DNA of 64,000 nt, taken from positions 1 to 64,000 of the forward strand of contig JAIPBM010000010.1 in NCBI GenBank assembly GCA_021739695.1, in the 5' to 3' direction. The position numbers and the translations under genes are program-made. Within the stretch, counting starts at the first letter, position 1. Each line of letters begins with the position of its first letter. Shown here piece after piece: positions 17,503 through 25,921 of the stretch. The notes beneath the pieces are model-generated. The model was not told the DNA's origin, ran no database searches, and was given only the letters and a program-made list of their open reading frames with translations. This DNA is from Flavobacteriales bacterium. Its GTDB lineage: Bacteria > Bacteroidota > Bacteroidia > UBA10329.

Positions 17503-18615
17503 ATGAAAGAGTTCCTTTTGCTTTGCGTTATGGCATGTTTGATTTCAAACTCTTCTTATGCTCAAACACCTGTCATCACCGAATTGTGCGAACTCCCTTC
17601 GGCAGTAACGGAAACGTCTGGACTCGAAAATGGACCTAACAGTTGGTTTTGGACGCATAACGATAGCGGAAATCCTGCGGTTCTTTACGCGGTAGATACG
17701 GCAGGAAACATCCAGCGGACTGTTTCTGTAATTGGTGATGCCAATGTTGATTGGGAGGAAATAACCAAAGACGAAAATGGCAATATCTACATTGGAAACT
17801 TCGGGAACAATTCCTTGAACAGAACGGAACTTCGGATTGTGAAAATCCCGAGCATTGATACCTGCACGGTCAATGCATATGTCACTGATACCATCCGATT
17901 CAGCTATCCCGATCAATCAGCATTTCCGCCAAACGGAACCTACGGAAATTTCGATATGGAAGCTATGTTTCACTTTCAGGATTCGGTGCATCTTTTCAGT
18001 AAAGACCGCTCCAATCCTGGAACAGGATTTACCAAACATTATAGGCTACCTCAGCTTGGCGGAACGTATGTTGCCGAATTGGTAGATAGTTTCCAAACGG
18101 GCTCGATCAGTTATGTGTTTGCCGTAACTGCTGCTGATATTTCTGATGATGGAAATGAAGTTGTGCTATTGAGCGCAGATAAGATCTGGCTATTTAACAA
18201 TTTCTCTGGGACCGATTTTTTTGCTGGCGATGTTGCTACGCTCAATTTGAGCGTATTCTCTCAAAAGGAAGGAATCTGTTTCAGAAATGGATTTCTGTAT
18301 GTGACAGACGAAGCCTCGTTCGGGTTAGGAGGGAAGATGTACCGCATTCATCCCGGGTTGTTCGTTCAGGTTGATGAAACTGCGAAAGAGTTAGAAATAG
18401 AAGCCATTTATGGTCAGAACCTGCGCTTGGCCGAACTTCGATTTTCGGAGAACGAATCCGTGAGCTGGCAAGTATTCAGTACCGATGGGCGTTTGCTGCA
18501 AGAGGGTAAAGCCCGTGAGCGCATTTTAGCTTCTGAACTCGCCCAATCGAGTGGGGTTTATGTATTGCAATTGCGAAACGAAAAAGGAGCGAAAGCCATG
18601 CTCATTCAACTCTGA
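17503..18615 (+). CDS. Secreted propeller-like protein with degenerate T9SS tail
   Basis: A signal peptide (KEFLLLCVMACLISNSSYAQ) precedes a beta-rich body with SGLENGPNSWFWTHNDSGNP, DWEEITKDENGNIYIGNFGN and YVTDEASFGLGGKMYRIHPG, suggesting a beta-propeller of the kind that follows esterase-like phytase or NHL folds. The last 75 residues (VSWQVFSTDGRLLQEG then SSGVYVLQLRN) look like a short T9SS sorting domain. The gene starts two bases after the subtilase stop, so the two are co-expressed; it may be a substrate, partner or surface companion. No enzymatic motif is evident. Confidence 0.85.
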   Translation: MKEFLLLCVMACLISNSSYAQTPVITELCELPSAVTETSGLENGPNSWFWTHNDSGNPAVLYAVDTAGNIQRTVSVIGDANVDWEEITKDENGNIYIGNFGNNSLNRTELRIVKIPSIDTCTVNAYVTDTIRFSYPDQSAFPPNGTYGNFDMEAMFHFQDSVHLFSKDRSNPGTGFTKHYRLPQLGGTYVAELVDSFQTGSISYVFAVTAADISDDGNEVVLLSADKIWLFNNFSGTDFFAGDVATLNLSVFSQKEGICFRNGFLYVTDEASFGLGGKMYRIHPGLFVQVDETAKELEIEAIYGQNLRLAELRFSENESVSWQVFSTDGRLLQEGKARERILASELAQSSGVYVLQLRNEKGAKAMLIQL

Positions 18616-18620
18616 TGGGC

Positions 18621-19391
18621 TTATCCCAATTTCTTAGCCGCATTCCAATATTCATCCATTTCGGCCAAGGTCATATCGCTTAGCTGCTTGCCTGCTTTTT
18701 TGGCGCCTTCTTCCAAGTATTGAAAGCGTTTGATGAATTTCTTGTTGGTGCGTTCCAAGGCCATTTCGGGGTCTACGTTTACAAAACGAGCATAGTTGAT
18801 CATTGAGAATAGCACATCTCCAAACTCATCTTCAATGTGCTTGTGATCGGCTCCTTTGTCAATCTCAACCTTCAGCTCGTTCAACTCCTCGTTCACCTTT
18901 GCCCAAACCTGTTCTTGGTTGTCCCAATCGAAACCAACACCTCTGGCTTTCTCCTGAATTCGAGTGGCCTTAACCATGGCTGGAAGTGATTTCGGTACGC
19001 CTTCCAGTACCGATGTCTTCCCTTCCTTCAGCTTCAGTTTTTCCCAATTCTGCTTCACTTCCTCCTCATCTGCCACTTTCACATCGCCATAGATATGCGG
19101 ATGGCGCGAAATGAGTTTTTCGCAGATACCTTCAGCCACATCGGCCATATCGAAGGCGTTCTGTTCCGAACCGATCTTGGCATAGAAAACGATGTGCAAA
19201 AGGATATCGCCCAACTCCTTCTTGATCTCTTCCAGATCGTTGTCTAAAATAGCATCGGCCAGTTCGTAGGTTTCCTCAATGGTCAGATGGCGAAGGCTTT
19301 CGAGCGTCTGTTTCCGATCCCACGGACATTTCTCCCGTAGGTCGTCCATGATGTTCAATAGTCGTTCAAATTGTTCCAGTCTTCTGTCCAT
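18621..19391 (-). CDS. mazG: Nucleoside triphosphate pyrophosphohydrolase MazG
   Basis: MazG hydrolyses (d)NTPs to NMP and pyrophosphate, cleaning the nucleotide pool. It has two MazG repeats: the first with EETYELADAI and ELGDILLH, the second with EELNELKVEI and EDEFGDVLFSM. The start is the Met of MDRRLEQFERLL (19391, 256 residues); 20 further in-frame codons upstream do not resemble the family. It is convergent with the propeller-protein gene, whose stop is 5 bases away. Confidence 0.95.
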   Translation of the reverse strand: MDRRLEQFERLLNIMDDLREKCPWDRKQTLESLRHLTIEETYELADAILDNDLEEIKKELGDILLHIVFYAKIGSEQNAFDMADVAEGICEKLISRHPHIYGDVKVADEEEVKQNWEKLKLKEGKTSVLEGVPKSLPAMVKATRIQEKARGVGFDWDNQEQVWAKVNEELNELKVEIDKGADHKHIEDEFGDVLFSMINYARFVNVDPEMALERTNKKFIKRFQYLEEGAKKAGKQLSDMTLAEMDEYWNAAKKLG

Positions 19392-19520
19392 CGCTTTGGC
19401 TTTGGGGCAAAGGTGCTGATTTATGATAGATCGAGGTTGACTGCGGTACATCTTGAATCAGAATCCAACTACGAAATGGATAAAACACTATTTTTCATGG
19501 TGTAATCATGTTGAGACAAA

Positions 19521-20183
19521 ATGTTTGGATTTTTTAAAAAGAAACTGACGCGAAAGGAACGCAGCGAAAAGTTCCTTGAATCGCATGGGGTGAAGATCAA
19601 TTACCATCTTCCACATGTAGAAAGTGAGGAGGAAACCGTCCTAAGAACGCCTGAGGAAATTGCTACACGGGTTACGGCTTTGGCTTTTGTGAACATGGTG
19701 GCTTGCAATGCGGTCGATGCTGAAAAATGCATTGAAACACTCCATAAGTTCAAGCTATATGATGCGTTGACCCCCAATGAAAAAGACTTTCTGTCTGACC
19801 CGACCGAGGAACGCAAGAATACCGAATCGTGGAAATGCGAGTGCATTTGGGTCTTGCTTTGGGCGCTGAATAAGGTGGATGACCTTGGCTATCCAGACGA
19901 GCTATGCAACCTGAACAATACGACTGAGGGTGGTTACCCGCTCAAGTCAAACGTGAATCCCAATGATTACATCAAGTCCATTACAACTTCGCGCAACAAG
20001 ACCGAGATACTGGATGCGAACGACCTCTATTACCGCTTGGATTGGGCATGTGTAGATGCGCGCATCAACGGGCGGGAAATCGATGGATTGATTCCTGGCG
20101 TGGTCTACGAACGGCATTACGCCCTCAATTGGCTGATCAACTACATGGACGATGAGTGGGATGATATTTCATGTGATACGTAA
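19521..20183 (+). CDS. DUF4272-domain protein
   Basis: The 220-residue cytoplasmic protein matches the DUF4272 pattern: RTPEEIATRVTALAFVN, LTPNEKDFL, ESWKCECIWVLLWALNKVDDLGYP, LYYRLDWACVDARINGRE and the C-terminal VYERHYALNWLINY followed by WDDISCDT. Function is unknown; members often sit near toxin-immunity or stress-related genes, but nothing here confirms that. It is three bases upstream of a small membrane-anchored protein gene, forming a likely operon. Confidence 0.85.
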   Translation: MFGFFKKKLTRKERSEKFLESHGVKINYHLPHVESEEETVLRTPEEIATRVTALAFVNMVACNAVDAEKCIETLHKFKLYDALTPNEKDFLSDPTEERKNTESWKCECIWVLLWALNKVDDLGYPDELCNLNNTTEGGYPLKSNVNPNDYIKSITTSRNKTEILDANDLYYRLDWACVDARINGREIDGLIPGVVYERHYALNWLINYMDDEWDDISCDT

Positions 20184-20186
20184 GCC

Positions 20187-20681
20187 ATGAGCTGGACCGT
20201 TATCATCACGCTTGTTATTGTTGTCATCGTTGCCCGAATTGTGTGGAAACAAAAGAAGGAAGACGCGGAGAAGAAAGCGACCGAAGCATACATCGAAGAG
20301 TTGCTAGCCAATGCAACACCGGTTGAAGATCATCCTTACCATGTCCGAATGAAGGAGGCTAAGGATGCCATGATGGAGCAGATTATGGCCAAAAAGTACA
20401 GCAATGACGAAGACCTGTTGTATGACCTTACCGTTGCCAACGTGCTTTATATGCTTAATGACCCTGATAAATGGTCGTACTCCAAAGATGAGTTTGTGAT
20501 AAAGCGGGAGGGGAACACCGTCCTTAGAATGCGACTGAAACTGAACTGTGAGGGAGAGGAACACCGCATTTATCAGCAGCTATTCCAGCGGATTGGAAAC
20601 AACCCTTTACTACCAGATTCTTACAAGGGTATCAGTACCATGTGCGATATCTTCGGTAACGAACTCGAGAATTTCCTGTAG
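20187..20681 (+). CDS. Membrane-anchored hypothetical protein partnered with DUF4272
   Basis: A single N-terminal membrane helix (SWTVIITLVIVVIVARIVW) is followed by a charged helical linker and a roughly 120-residue cytoplasmic domain (DDLTVANVLYMLNDPDKWSY is not exact; the visible core is LTVANVLYMLNDPDKWSY). I do not recognise the family. It starts three bases after the DUF4272 gene and probably works with it at the inner membrane. Confidence 0.7.
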   Translation: MSWTVIITLVIVVIVARIVWKQKKEDAEKKATEAYIEELLANATPVEDHPYHVRMKEAKDAMMEQIMAKKYSNDEDLLYDLTVANVLYMLNDPDKWSYSKDEFVIKREGNTVLRMRLKLNCEGEEHRIYQQLFQRIGNNPLLPDSYKGISTMCDIFGNELENFL

Positions 20682-20918
20682 ACGCTTCAGATCTGTTCTC
20701 GACTGATGGGGACTGGGTGGGGCTGTCAAGCGAATCACCTTGTTTCCTTCCTTATTCCACCCGCTCAACCACTCTGGTCGCCTGTTAGAGCAATGGTGAA
20801 ACGAGGCCTCTTCAATTTGTTCAGAGAGCTTCCATCGGTCGGTTCGCTAAGTTTCAACGCAAGCCAAACCCTAATCCTCCCCTCCCAAGATCAATTCCCA
20901 ATTTCCTTCCCGCAGTAG

Positions 20919-21116
20919 CTAGCGGGTTCTTTGAATAGCATCAACAGCAGCGTAAGATAAATGGAAAGCTTGCTTGGCCTCTGAGAAGATCTGCTCGGCC
21001 CGTGAGCAGATCTGTTTGGCCCGTGAGAAGATCTGCTCGGCTCGTGAGAAGCTCCTTTGCTCAAAAAAGCAGCTTCCGTGGCTGTATGCTTGATGAACTT
21101 GGCCGAGAGTAGCCAT
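20919..21116 (-). CDS. Possible 65-residue heptad-repeat peptide (doubtful gene)
   Basis: The 21-bp repeats read on the minus strand give seven-residue units SRAEQIF, SRAKQIC, SRAEQIF and SEAKQAF inside a 65-codon frame starting MATLGQVHQAYS. The units would form an amphipathic helix with Ile/Phe at heptad spacing. No promoter box was found and repeat-driven frames can arise by chance, so this may be non-coding repeat DNA. Confidence 0.25.
   Translation of the reverse strand: MATLGQVHQAYSHGSCFFEQRSFSRAEQIFSRAKQICSRAEQIFSEAKQAFHLSYAAVDAIQRTR
20971..21054. repeat. Four tandem 21-bp repeats
   Basis: Units start at 20971, 20992, 21013 and 21034 and share the core GGC-C-GTGAGAAGATC with a few substitutions. 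The period is exactly seven codons and the array is open on the minus strand. Confidence 0.85.
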
Positions 21117-21126
21117 CGGACATGAG

Positions 21127-22386
21127 ATGGAATTCGGTGGCGGATCGAGTCAAAACATTTCTCACCTTAGGAGTGTGATCCGAAAGCGCATCGTCATATG
21201 CCTGTTTCTGTTGCCGCTGCTGTATTTCAATGCGCGCTTACTGCACTCGCCAGATTTTAAGCAGTCCGGATACGGTTATCTGAACAAGGACGTATACGCG
21301 CAGCAGCAATTCTTGAAGAAGGCAATTGACCAAGGCGCAGACACCGACATGCAGCGCTATTTTCCAGAAGGTTTTGTGTTCTTGAACGTGTTGTATGGGC
21401 TTACTTGGTGCGAACTTGCTGAGCATTTAGACCATGGAATGCCCGAATTCCATGAGGCCCAAGACGAGGTGATCAAAACCTATAAAAAGCTTAGCTGGGC
21501 AACAACGGAAGCCGTTTTTCCGGAAGGAATGCAACCTGAAAGAGGTGTTTTCTATGCTGGATGGAAGAACTACCTCTTAGCTAGAATGATAAAAGGTGGA
21601 TTGGATGGTGCAGATCCGCAATTCAAAGAGCAGTTCGAAAGCAATACCAACGCCATTGTAGCTGCCTATGAAGACAAAAAATGTCAGTTCTTGGATTCCT
21701 ATCCCGGAATGACATGGCCAGCAGATAATGTGATTGCCGTGGCTTCGGTGGCCATTTATGATGAAGTGGAAGACCAACGGCATGCTGATTTTTTGAAAGG
21801 ATGGAAACGTGGTCTGCTTCAACATTTGGATGAGAACGGTCTTATTCCACATCAGACCCAATCTGGTACAGACAGGATTGTTGAAGGGGCAAGAGGCTCG
21901 TCCCAATCATTGATGCTCATCTTTTTAAAAGAATATGCAGCAGATATTTCCTCCGAACATTTCAAGATCTATCGCTCGCTGTTTCTCACGTCCCGAATCG
22001 GTCTTCCAGGTATATTGGAATATCCGAAGGGGATTGAAGGCCATGGCGATGTAGATTCGGGGCCAGTGCTGTTCGGTGTAGGAGGCTCGGCATCCATTGT
22101 CGGAATCAGAACGTTGGCAACGTACAATGACTTTTTTGTCTCGAACGGAATACGAAACTCCGTAGAGGCTTTTGGAGTGCCCTATTCGGTTTTTGGGAAG
22201 AAGAAATACCTTTTCGGAAAAATGCCGATGGCAGATGCTTTTATCGCGTGGGCCAACGCTACGGCCATACCGGATCAGGCCTCAGAAAAAGTACCCTTCC
22301 AAGAAAACTGGAGATTGAAATGCCTTATTCCAAGCAGTATGATCATGCTTGTTCTGTTGTTCTTATTTGCACGGACTTTTCGCTAG
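21127..22386 (+). CDS. Membrane-anchored alpha-toroid-like protein of unknown function
   Basis: The 419-residue protein has an N-terminal membrane helix (RIVICLFLLPLLYFNARLL, about 20-38) and a C-terminal one (IPSSMIMLVLLFLFARTF). The body is mostly helical with recurring small motifs such as YPGMTWPADNVIAVAS, GARGSSQSLMLIFLKEY and GDVDSGPVLFGVGG, resembling (alpha/alpha)6 toroids of glycoside-hydrolase-like or linalool dehydratase-like proteins. That fold call is inference. The catalytic part is probably in the periplasm between the two anchors. It is preceded by the 21-bp repeat region and convergent with the DUF1684 gene. Confidence 0.7.
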   Translation: MEFGGGSSQNISHLRSVIRKRIVICLFLLPLLYFNARLLHSPDFKQSGYGYLNKDVYAQQQFLKKAIDQGADTDMQRYFPEGFVFLNVLYGLTWCELAEHLDHGMPEFHEAQDEVIKTYKKLSWATTEAVFPEGMQPERGVFYAGWKNYLLARMIKGGLDGADPQFKEQFESNTNAIVAAYEDKKCQFLDSYPGMTWPADNVIAVASVAIYDEVEDQRHADFLKGWKRGLLQHLDENGLIPHQTQSGTDRIVEGARGSSQSLMLIFLKEYAADISSEHFKIYRSLFLTSRIGLPGILEYPKGIEGHGDVDSGPVLFGVGGSASIVGIRTLATYNDFFVSNGIRNSVEAFGVPYSVFGKKKYLFGKMPMADAFIAWANATAIPDQASEKVPFQENWRLKCLIPSSMIMLVLLFLFARTFR

Positions 22387-22446
22387 CGTGATTCAAACTC
22401 CGGTTTCTTTCATTAGGAAACAGGAACAGAACTGTCAGAGGTCAAT

Positions 22447-23070
22447 TCAATGGGGGTTCTTTACACCCGCTAAAACTTCCGTCTTCAGAAAATTCTCCTT
22501 TGGCGGAATAGGGCAAGAGTAGCGGTTACTGTAGGCGCAATACGGATTGTATGCCTGGTTGAAATCGATGACAATACTGTTTCCCGAAGGTATCTTGAGG
22601 TCGATAAACCGCCCTCCTCCATAACTTTCTTCCCCGTTCGAAAGATCGGTGAAGGGTAGGAACAGGTCTTCTTTAAACTCATCCATCGCTCTAAGTTGAT
22701 GACTTTGATAAACATTGAGTGAATATTCTTTGCCATTTAGTTGGAAGACAACCGTGCCATAGACTTCGTAAATAGGCTTACGGTCCGTGGTTGTTTTCAT
22801 TTCAAATGGTTTCGAACGCTTTGCACGGTAGAACTGGGCCGTTACACAAAAGTTGGTGTCGATGGGGAAGAATGGCAGCCCATCAAATACAAGCCGTTCA
22901 TCATTTGGCAGCGGACTTTCTGTAGAATCAGCGTATTCCTTATTCAGTTTAATTCGAAAGGCCTCATTGTCGGCTATAATGGTTTTTCCATCGGTCTGAG
23001 CAAAGCATTCAGTCGTAATCAGGATGATCGTTATGATCAAAGAAGATCGAAGGGTCAATGTCATTGGCAT
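22447..23070 (-). CDS. DUF1684 family secreted protein
   Basis: The 207-residue protein begins with a signal peptide ending at CFAQ (about 25). The conserved core is visible: DNEAFRIKLNKEYADS, LPFFPIDTNFCVTAQF, LPFTDLSNGEESYGGGRFID, IDFNQAYNPYCAYSNRYSCP and PPKENFLKTEVLAG. These match DUF1684, a widespread family without assigned activity. The two Cys in the YNPYCAY/YSCPIPP segment are conserved in the family. Location is likely periplasmic. Confidence 0.88.
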   Translation of the reverse strand: MPMTLTLRSSLIITIILITTECFAQTDGKTIIADNEAFRIKLNKEYADSTESPLPNDERLVFDGLPFFPIDTNFCVTAQFYRAKRSKPFEMKTTTDRKPIYEVYGTVVFQLNGKEYSLNVYQSHQLRAMDEFKEDLFLPFTDLSNGEESYGGGRFIDLKIPSGNSIVIDFNQAYNPYCAYSNRYSCPIPPKENFLKTEVLAGVKNPH

Positions 23071-23135
23071 ATCTTGGTTTTGGGCCCTAAGATAGGATTA
23101 CCACAGACCGCCAACGTTCAAAACCATTCTAAATT

Positions 23136-23897
23136 TCACATTATTGGAAGCTCAAAGCCAACCTTCCCAACTTCCTTCCCTTCCGCATCAAAGCTCTTTT
23201 CTTTAAAAAAGCAGGTGCCATTACGGTCAATTTTGATGACTGTAGAACACACCGTTCCGTAATCGGGCGTATTGATGAATTTGGCGGAAAGGACCTTTTC
23301 CAGTTCAAGGCCAACGCCCGTTTGAGGCAGCTCTTCGGTCTTAGCAAAACTGCTATCGTGCAGAATGGAGAAGAGGCTGTCAGAATCGAGTGCGTTGGTT
23401 TCAGTGGCAGCTTTCAACTTTGCTTTGCCGTCATCCACCTTGGGCCAAGATGTATTGAGGAAGGCGTTGCTCAATCCGTGAATGCCCGAAGTGATGGCTT
23501 TGATCTCGTTCTCCACATTGGAATAATAGAACAGCTTTTTGGCTGTGCCCACAATGAGGTTGAAACCGTTGTAGGCTTCCGTATTCTCAATCGATTTCAA
23601 ATAAGATTCTGCGTCCTCGCTACCAATCAGGAAGTTGGAGACCAAGGTGCCACGGGTAGGGCCTTTGCGGTTGAAGAAATCGGGATGGCGGTAATTGGTG
23701 AGGAAGGCGATCTTCCCTGCCTTGTTGGTGCCAAGCCAAGTGCCCATTCCTTCCAGATCGCGGCCTGCCAATACCTCGGGATGGTCGTTCCAAAAATCAG
23801 CCTTGGCTGCTGGGCGTTTTCGAAATTCGTCCCTGTTGGCTATCAGCACGAACGGAAATTCCTCAGACTCGTTGATGGCGAAAAGACACAGACACAT
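23136..23897 (-). CDS. NRDE family protein (TANGO2 homologue)
   Basis: The N-terminus MCLCLFAINE followed by LIANRDEFRKRPAA contains the NRDE motif with the Cys2 nucleophile position typical of the family; GRDLEGMGTWLGTNKAGKIAFLTN and RGTLVSNFL follow. The 253-residue length is normal. Eukaryotic TANGO2 affects lipid and heme handling and Golgi organisation; the bacterial role is unsettled. It is a single gene flanked by palindromic repeats at 23971-24078. Confidence 0.9.
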   Translation of the reverse strand: MCLCLFAINESEEFPFVLIANRDEFRKRPAAKADFWNDHPEVLAGRDLEGMGTWLGTNKAGKIAFLTNYRHPDFFNRKGPTRGTLVSNFLIGSEDAESYLKSIENTEAYNGFNLIVGTAKKLFYYSNVENEIKAITSGIHGLSNAFLNTSWPKVDDGKAKLKAATETNALDSDSLFSILHDSSFAKTEELPQTGVGLELEKVLSAKFINTPDYGTVCSTVIKIDRNGTCFFKEKSFDAEGKEVGKVGFELPIM

Positions 23898-23970
23898 GGG
23901 GTAATTAAAAATGAAGAATTAATAATTAGAAATATTCACCTCAGGTAATGTAAAGAAATCCTCCGCCTTA

Positions 23971-24078
23971 CTTCGACAGGCTCAGCACAGGCTATTCCTC
24001 GGCACCTCCTTTGAAAGGAGGACTGAGCCCCCTTCCCCTTTGAAAGGGGGTGCCACGCCCAAGCGTGGCGGGGGATTT
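23971..24078. repeat. Cluster of intergenic palindromic repeat elements
   Basis: Three elements follow each other: CTTCGACAGGCTCAGCAC (23971-23988), an element with CTCCTTTGAAAGGAG (about 23997-24021), and an opposite-facing one with CCCCTTTGAAAGGGG then GTGCC and GGCGGGGGATTT (about 24035-24078). The last two are inverted copies of one family, since each carries GGTGCC next to the palindrome. A related copy lies at 49681-49722. The 230-bp gap contains no gene. Confidence 0.8.
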
Positions 24079-24127
24079 ATTTTCTCTGCATCCTTTGCGA
24101 ATCCTTCGCGTCTTTGCGGTTCAATAA

Positions 24128-25849
24128 TTATATCAAACCAAGATCAGACTGAATGGTTGTGATCTTTCCTTTCAATGCATCATGAACAGCATCGTGATCA
24201 GCCGTGTTTTTCAGTTCAGCATTCACCGAAAAATAGAACTTGATCTTCGGTTCCGTTCCCGATGGTCGGGCTGTGACAATGGTTCCATCTGCCGTTTCAA
24301 ACTGTAGCACGTTAGACGAAGGAAGTCCAGTAGGGCTTTGACTTCCATCTGCCAAGTTGGTCACCTTCCCAAGTTTATAATCGCGAAGCGTAAGTACTGT
24401 CGAGCCATCCAAGGTCTTAGGTGGATTGCTGCGGAGGTCTTCCATCATTTGGGCAATTTCTTCCGCTCCAGTTTTTCCTTTTTTGGTTATGCTGATGAGG
24501 TCTTCCAAGTAGAATCCGTATTCAAGATGGATATCCATCAGCATTTCGTACAGGCTCTTTCCTTGGTTTTTCGCCCAGGCGCACATTTCAGAAATCAGCA
24601 CACAGCTCAGCACAGCATCCTTATCGCGAACGATGTCTCCGGCCAAGTAGCCGTAGCTTTCTTCGCCTCCGCCAATGAACTGTTTCTTGCCTTCCAATTC
24701 CAAGATAAGCGCTGCAATGAATTTGAAACCCGTCAGCACATCGTAGCAAGGAACGCCTTTCGATTCGGATATCTTTTGGATGAGTGCCGTTGTCACAATG
24801 GTCTTGGCGGTGAACTGATTCCCGTCCAATTTGCCCAACTCGCTCCAGCGCTTAATGAGGTAATAGACCAATAGCGAACCGGTCATATTACCGTTCAAAA
24901 GTTGCAATTCGCCTTTCGTATTTCTCACTGCAATTCCCACTCGGTCGGCATCTGGGTCGGTTCCCATCACGAGGTCGGCACCAACGGCTTCGGCTTGTTC
25001 CAAGGCCATTTTCAAAGCGGCTGCCTCTTCAGGGTTCGGAGAAACCACCGTTGGGAAATTCCCATTCGGCTCATCTTGTGCAGCTATGGTACTCACGTTA
25101 GTGAACCCGAGTTCTTTCAATGTCCGTGGAACCATGGTTCCGCCCGTTCCGTGCAGCGAAGTGTAAACGATATTCAGGTCAGACTGTGCTTTCACCGCAT
25201 CAGGCGAAAGGCACAGCGATTTCAACCCATCAATGTAGGCACGGTCCAACTGCTCATCTATCAGTTCAATCATCGCATCATCAGCATTCCACTTTACATC
25301 CTGCGGACCAGCAATTTTCTGCACTTCAGTGATCACGTTCTTATCGTGAGGAGCAATCAACTGACCGCCATCTTCCCAATAGGCCTTGTAGCCGTTGTAT
25401 TCCTTCGGATTGTGAGATGCCGTGATGACCACACCGCTCTTACAACCCAAATGACGGATGGCAAAAGACAGTTCGGGCGTTGGTCTCAGCGCGCTGAAGA
25501 GGTAAGCTTTAATGCCATTGGCAGCGAAAACCTCAGCCGTTTTGCGTGCAAAAAGCGAAGAGTTGTTCCTAGAATCGTGCGCAATGGCTACGCTGATCGG
25601 ACCATCAAAAGAATGCTTCAGGTAATTAGCCAACCCTTGAGTGGCCATTCCAATCGTATATATGTTGATGCGGTTGGTGCCCACACCCATGATTCCGCGC
25701 AAACCGCCTGTTCCAAACTCAAGATCCTTGTAGAAACTTTCGGTCAGTTCGGCACCGTTCTCATCAATCAGCGCCTGAACTGTTTTTCTGGTTTCAGCAT
25801 CAAAGGCATCGCCTGTCCATTTCTTCGCTTTATCGAGTGGGCTTTCCAT
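24128..25849 (-). CDS. Phosphoglucomutase/phosphomannomutase family (phospho-sugar mutase)
   Basis: Interconverts hexose 1- and 6-phosphates through a phosphoserine. The active-site loop TASHNPKEYNGYK places the phosphoserine at Ser145; the metal loop is GTDPDADRVG, the sugar-binding loop GGGEESYGYL and the phosphate-binding loop RPSGTEPKIKFY. Length (573) fits the PgcA-type alpha-phosphoglucomutase clade. It probably feeds UDP-glucose and surface-polysaccharide synthesis as well as glycogen. The gene is preceded by the ruvX-def block and starts at MESPLDKAKKW. Confidence 0.94.
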   Translation of the reverse strand: MESPLDKAKKWTGDAFDAETRKTVQALIDENGAELTESFYKDLEFGTGGLRGIMGVGTNRINIYTIGMATQGLANYLKHSFDGPISVAIAHDSRNNSSLFARKTAEVFAANGIKAYLFSALRPTPELSFAIRHLGCKSGVVITASHNPKEYNGYKAYWEDGGQLIAPHDKNVITEVQKIAGPQDVKWNADDAMIELIDEQLDRAYIDGLKSLCLSPDAVKAQSDLNIVYTSLHGTGGTMVPRTLKELGFTNVSTIAAQDEPNGNFPTVVSPNPEEAAALKMALEQAEAVGADLVMGTDPDADRVGIAVRNTKGELQLLNGNMTGSLLVYYLIKRWSELGKLDGNQFTAKTIVTTALIQKISESKGVPCYDVLTGFKFIAALILELEGKKQFIGGGEESYGYLAGDIVRDKDAVLSCVLISEMCAWAKNQGKSLYEMLMDIHLEYGFYLEDLISITKKGKTGAEEIAQMMEDLRSNPPKTLDGSTVLTLRDYKLGKVTNLADGSQSPTGLPSSNVLQFETADGTIVTARPSGTEPKIKFYFSVNAELKNTADHDAVHDALKGKITTIQSDLGLI

Positions 25850-25921
25850 TTATCAGTATTTGCGGCAAAAGTACTATCCGAAGTGGATTGAAGACACAAG
25901 AACAGAAAACGCTGAGTGCTA

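Larger units (their letters stand above)
20682..21126. other. Gene-poor 445-bp region with 21-bp repeats
   Basis: No conserved gene is visible here. It holds a weak hairpin (CCCGC 20909-20913 with GCGGG 20922-20926, followed by TTCTTT) that may end the DUF4272 operon, and four 21-bp tandem repeats (20971-21054). Short open frames on both strands have no recognisable features other than the repeat-encoded heptads described separately. Confidence 0.6.

Noticed and set aside
20706-20918. Open frame of 70 codons in the gap after the DUF4272 operon
   Set aside because: Composition is random, no promoter or ribosome signal is seen and no family pattern is present.
20971-21054. CRISPR-like or attachment repeats before the 21127 gene
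   Set aside because: There are no spacers between the units; they are simple tandem copies.
24902-25891. Long open frame (329 codons) antisense to the phospho-sugar mutase gene
   Set aside because: The opposite strand encodes a complete enzyme with all active-site motifs; the antisense frame shows no family similarity and is a codon-bias shadow.
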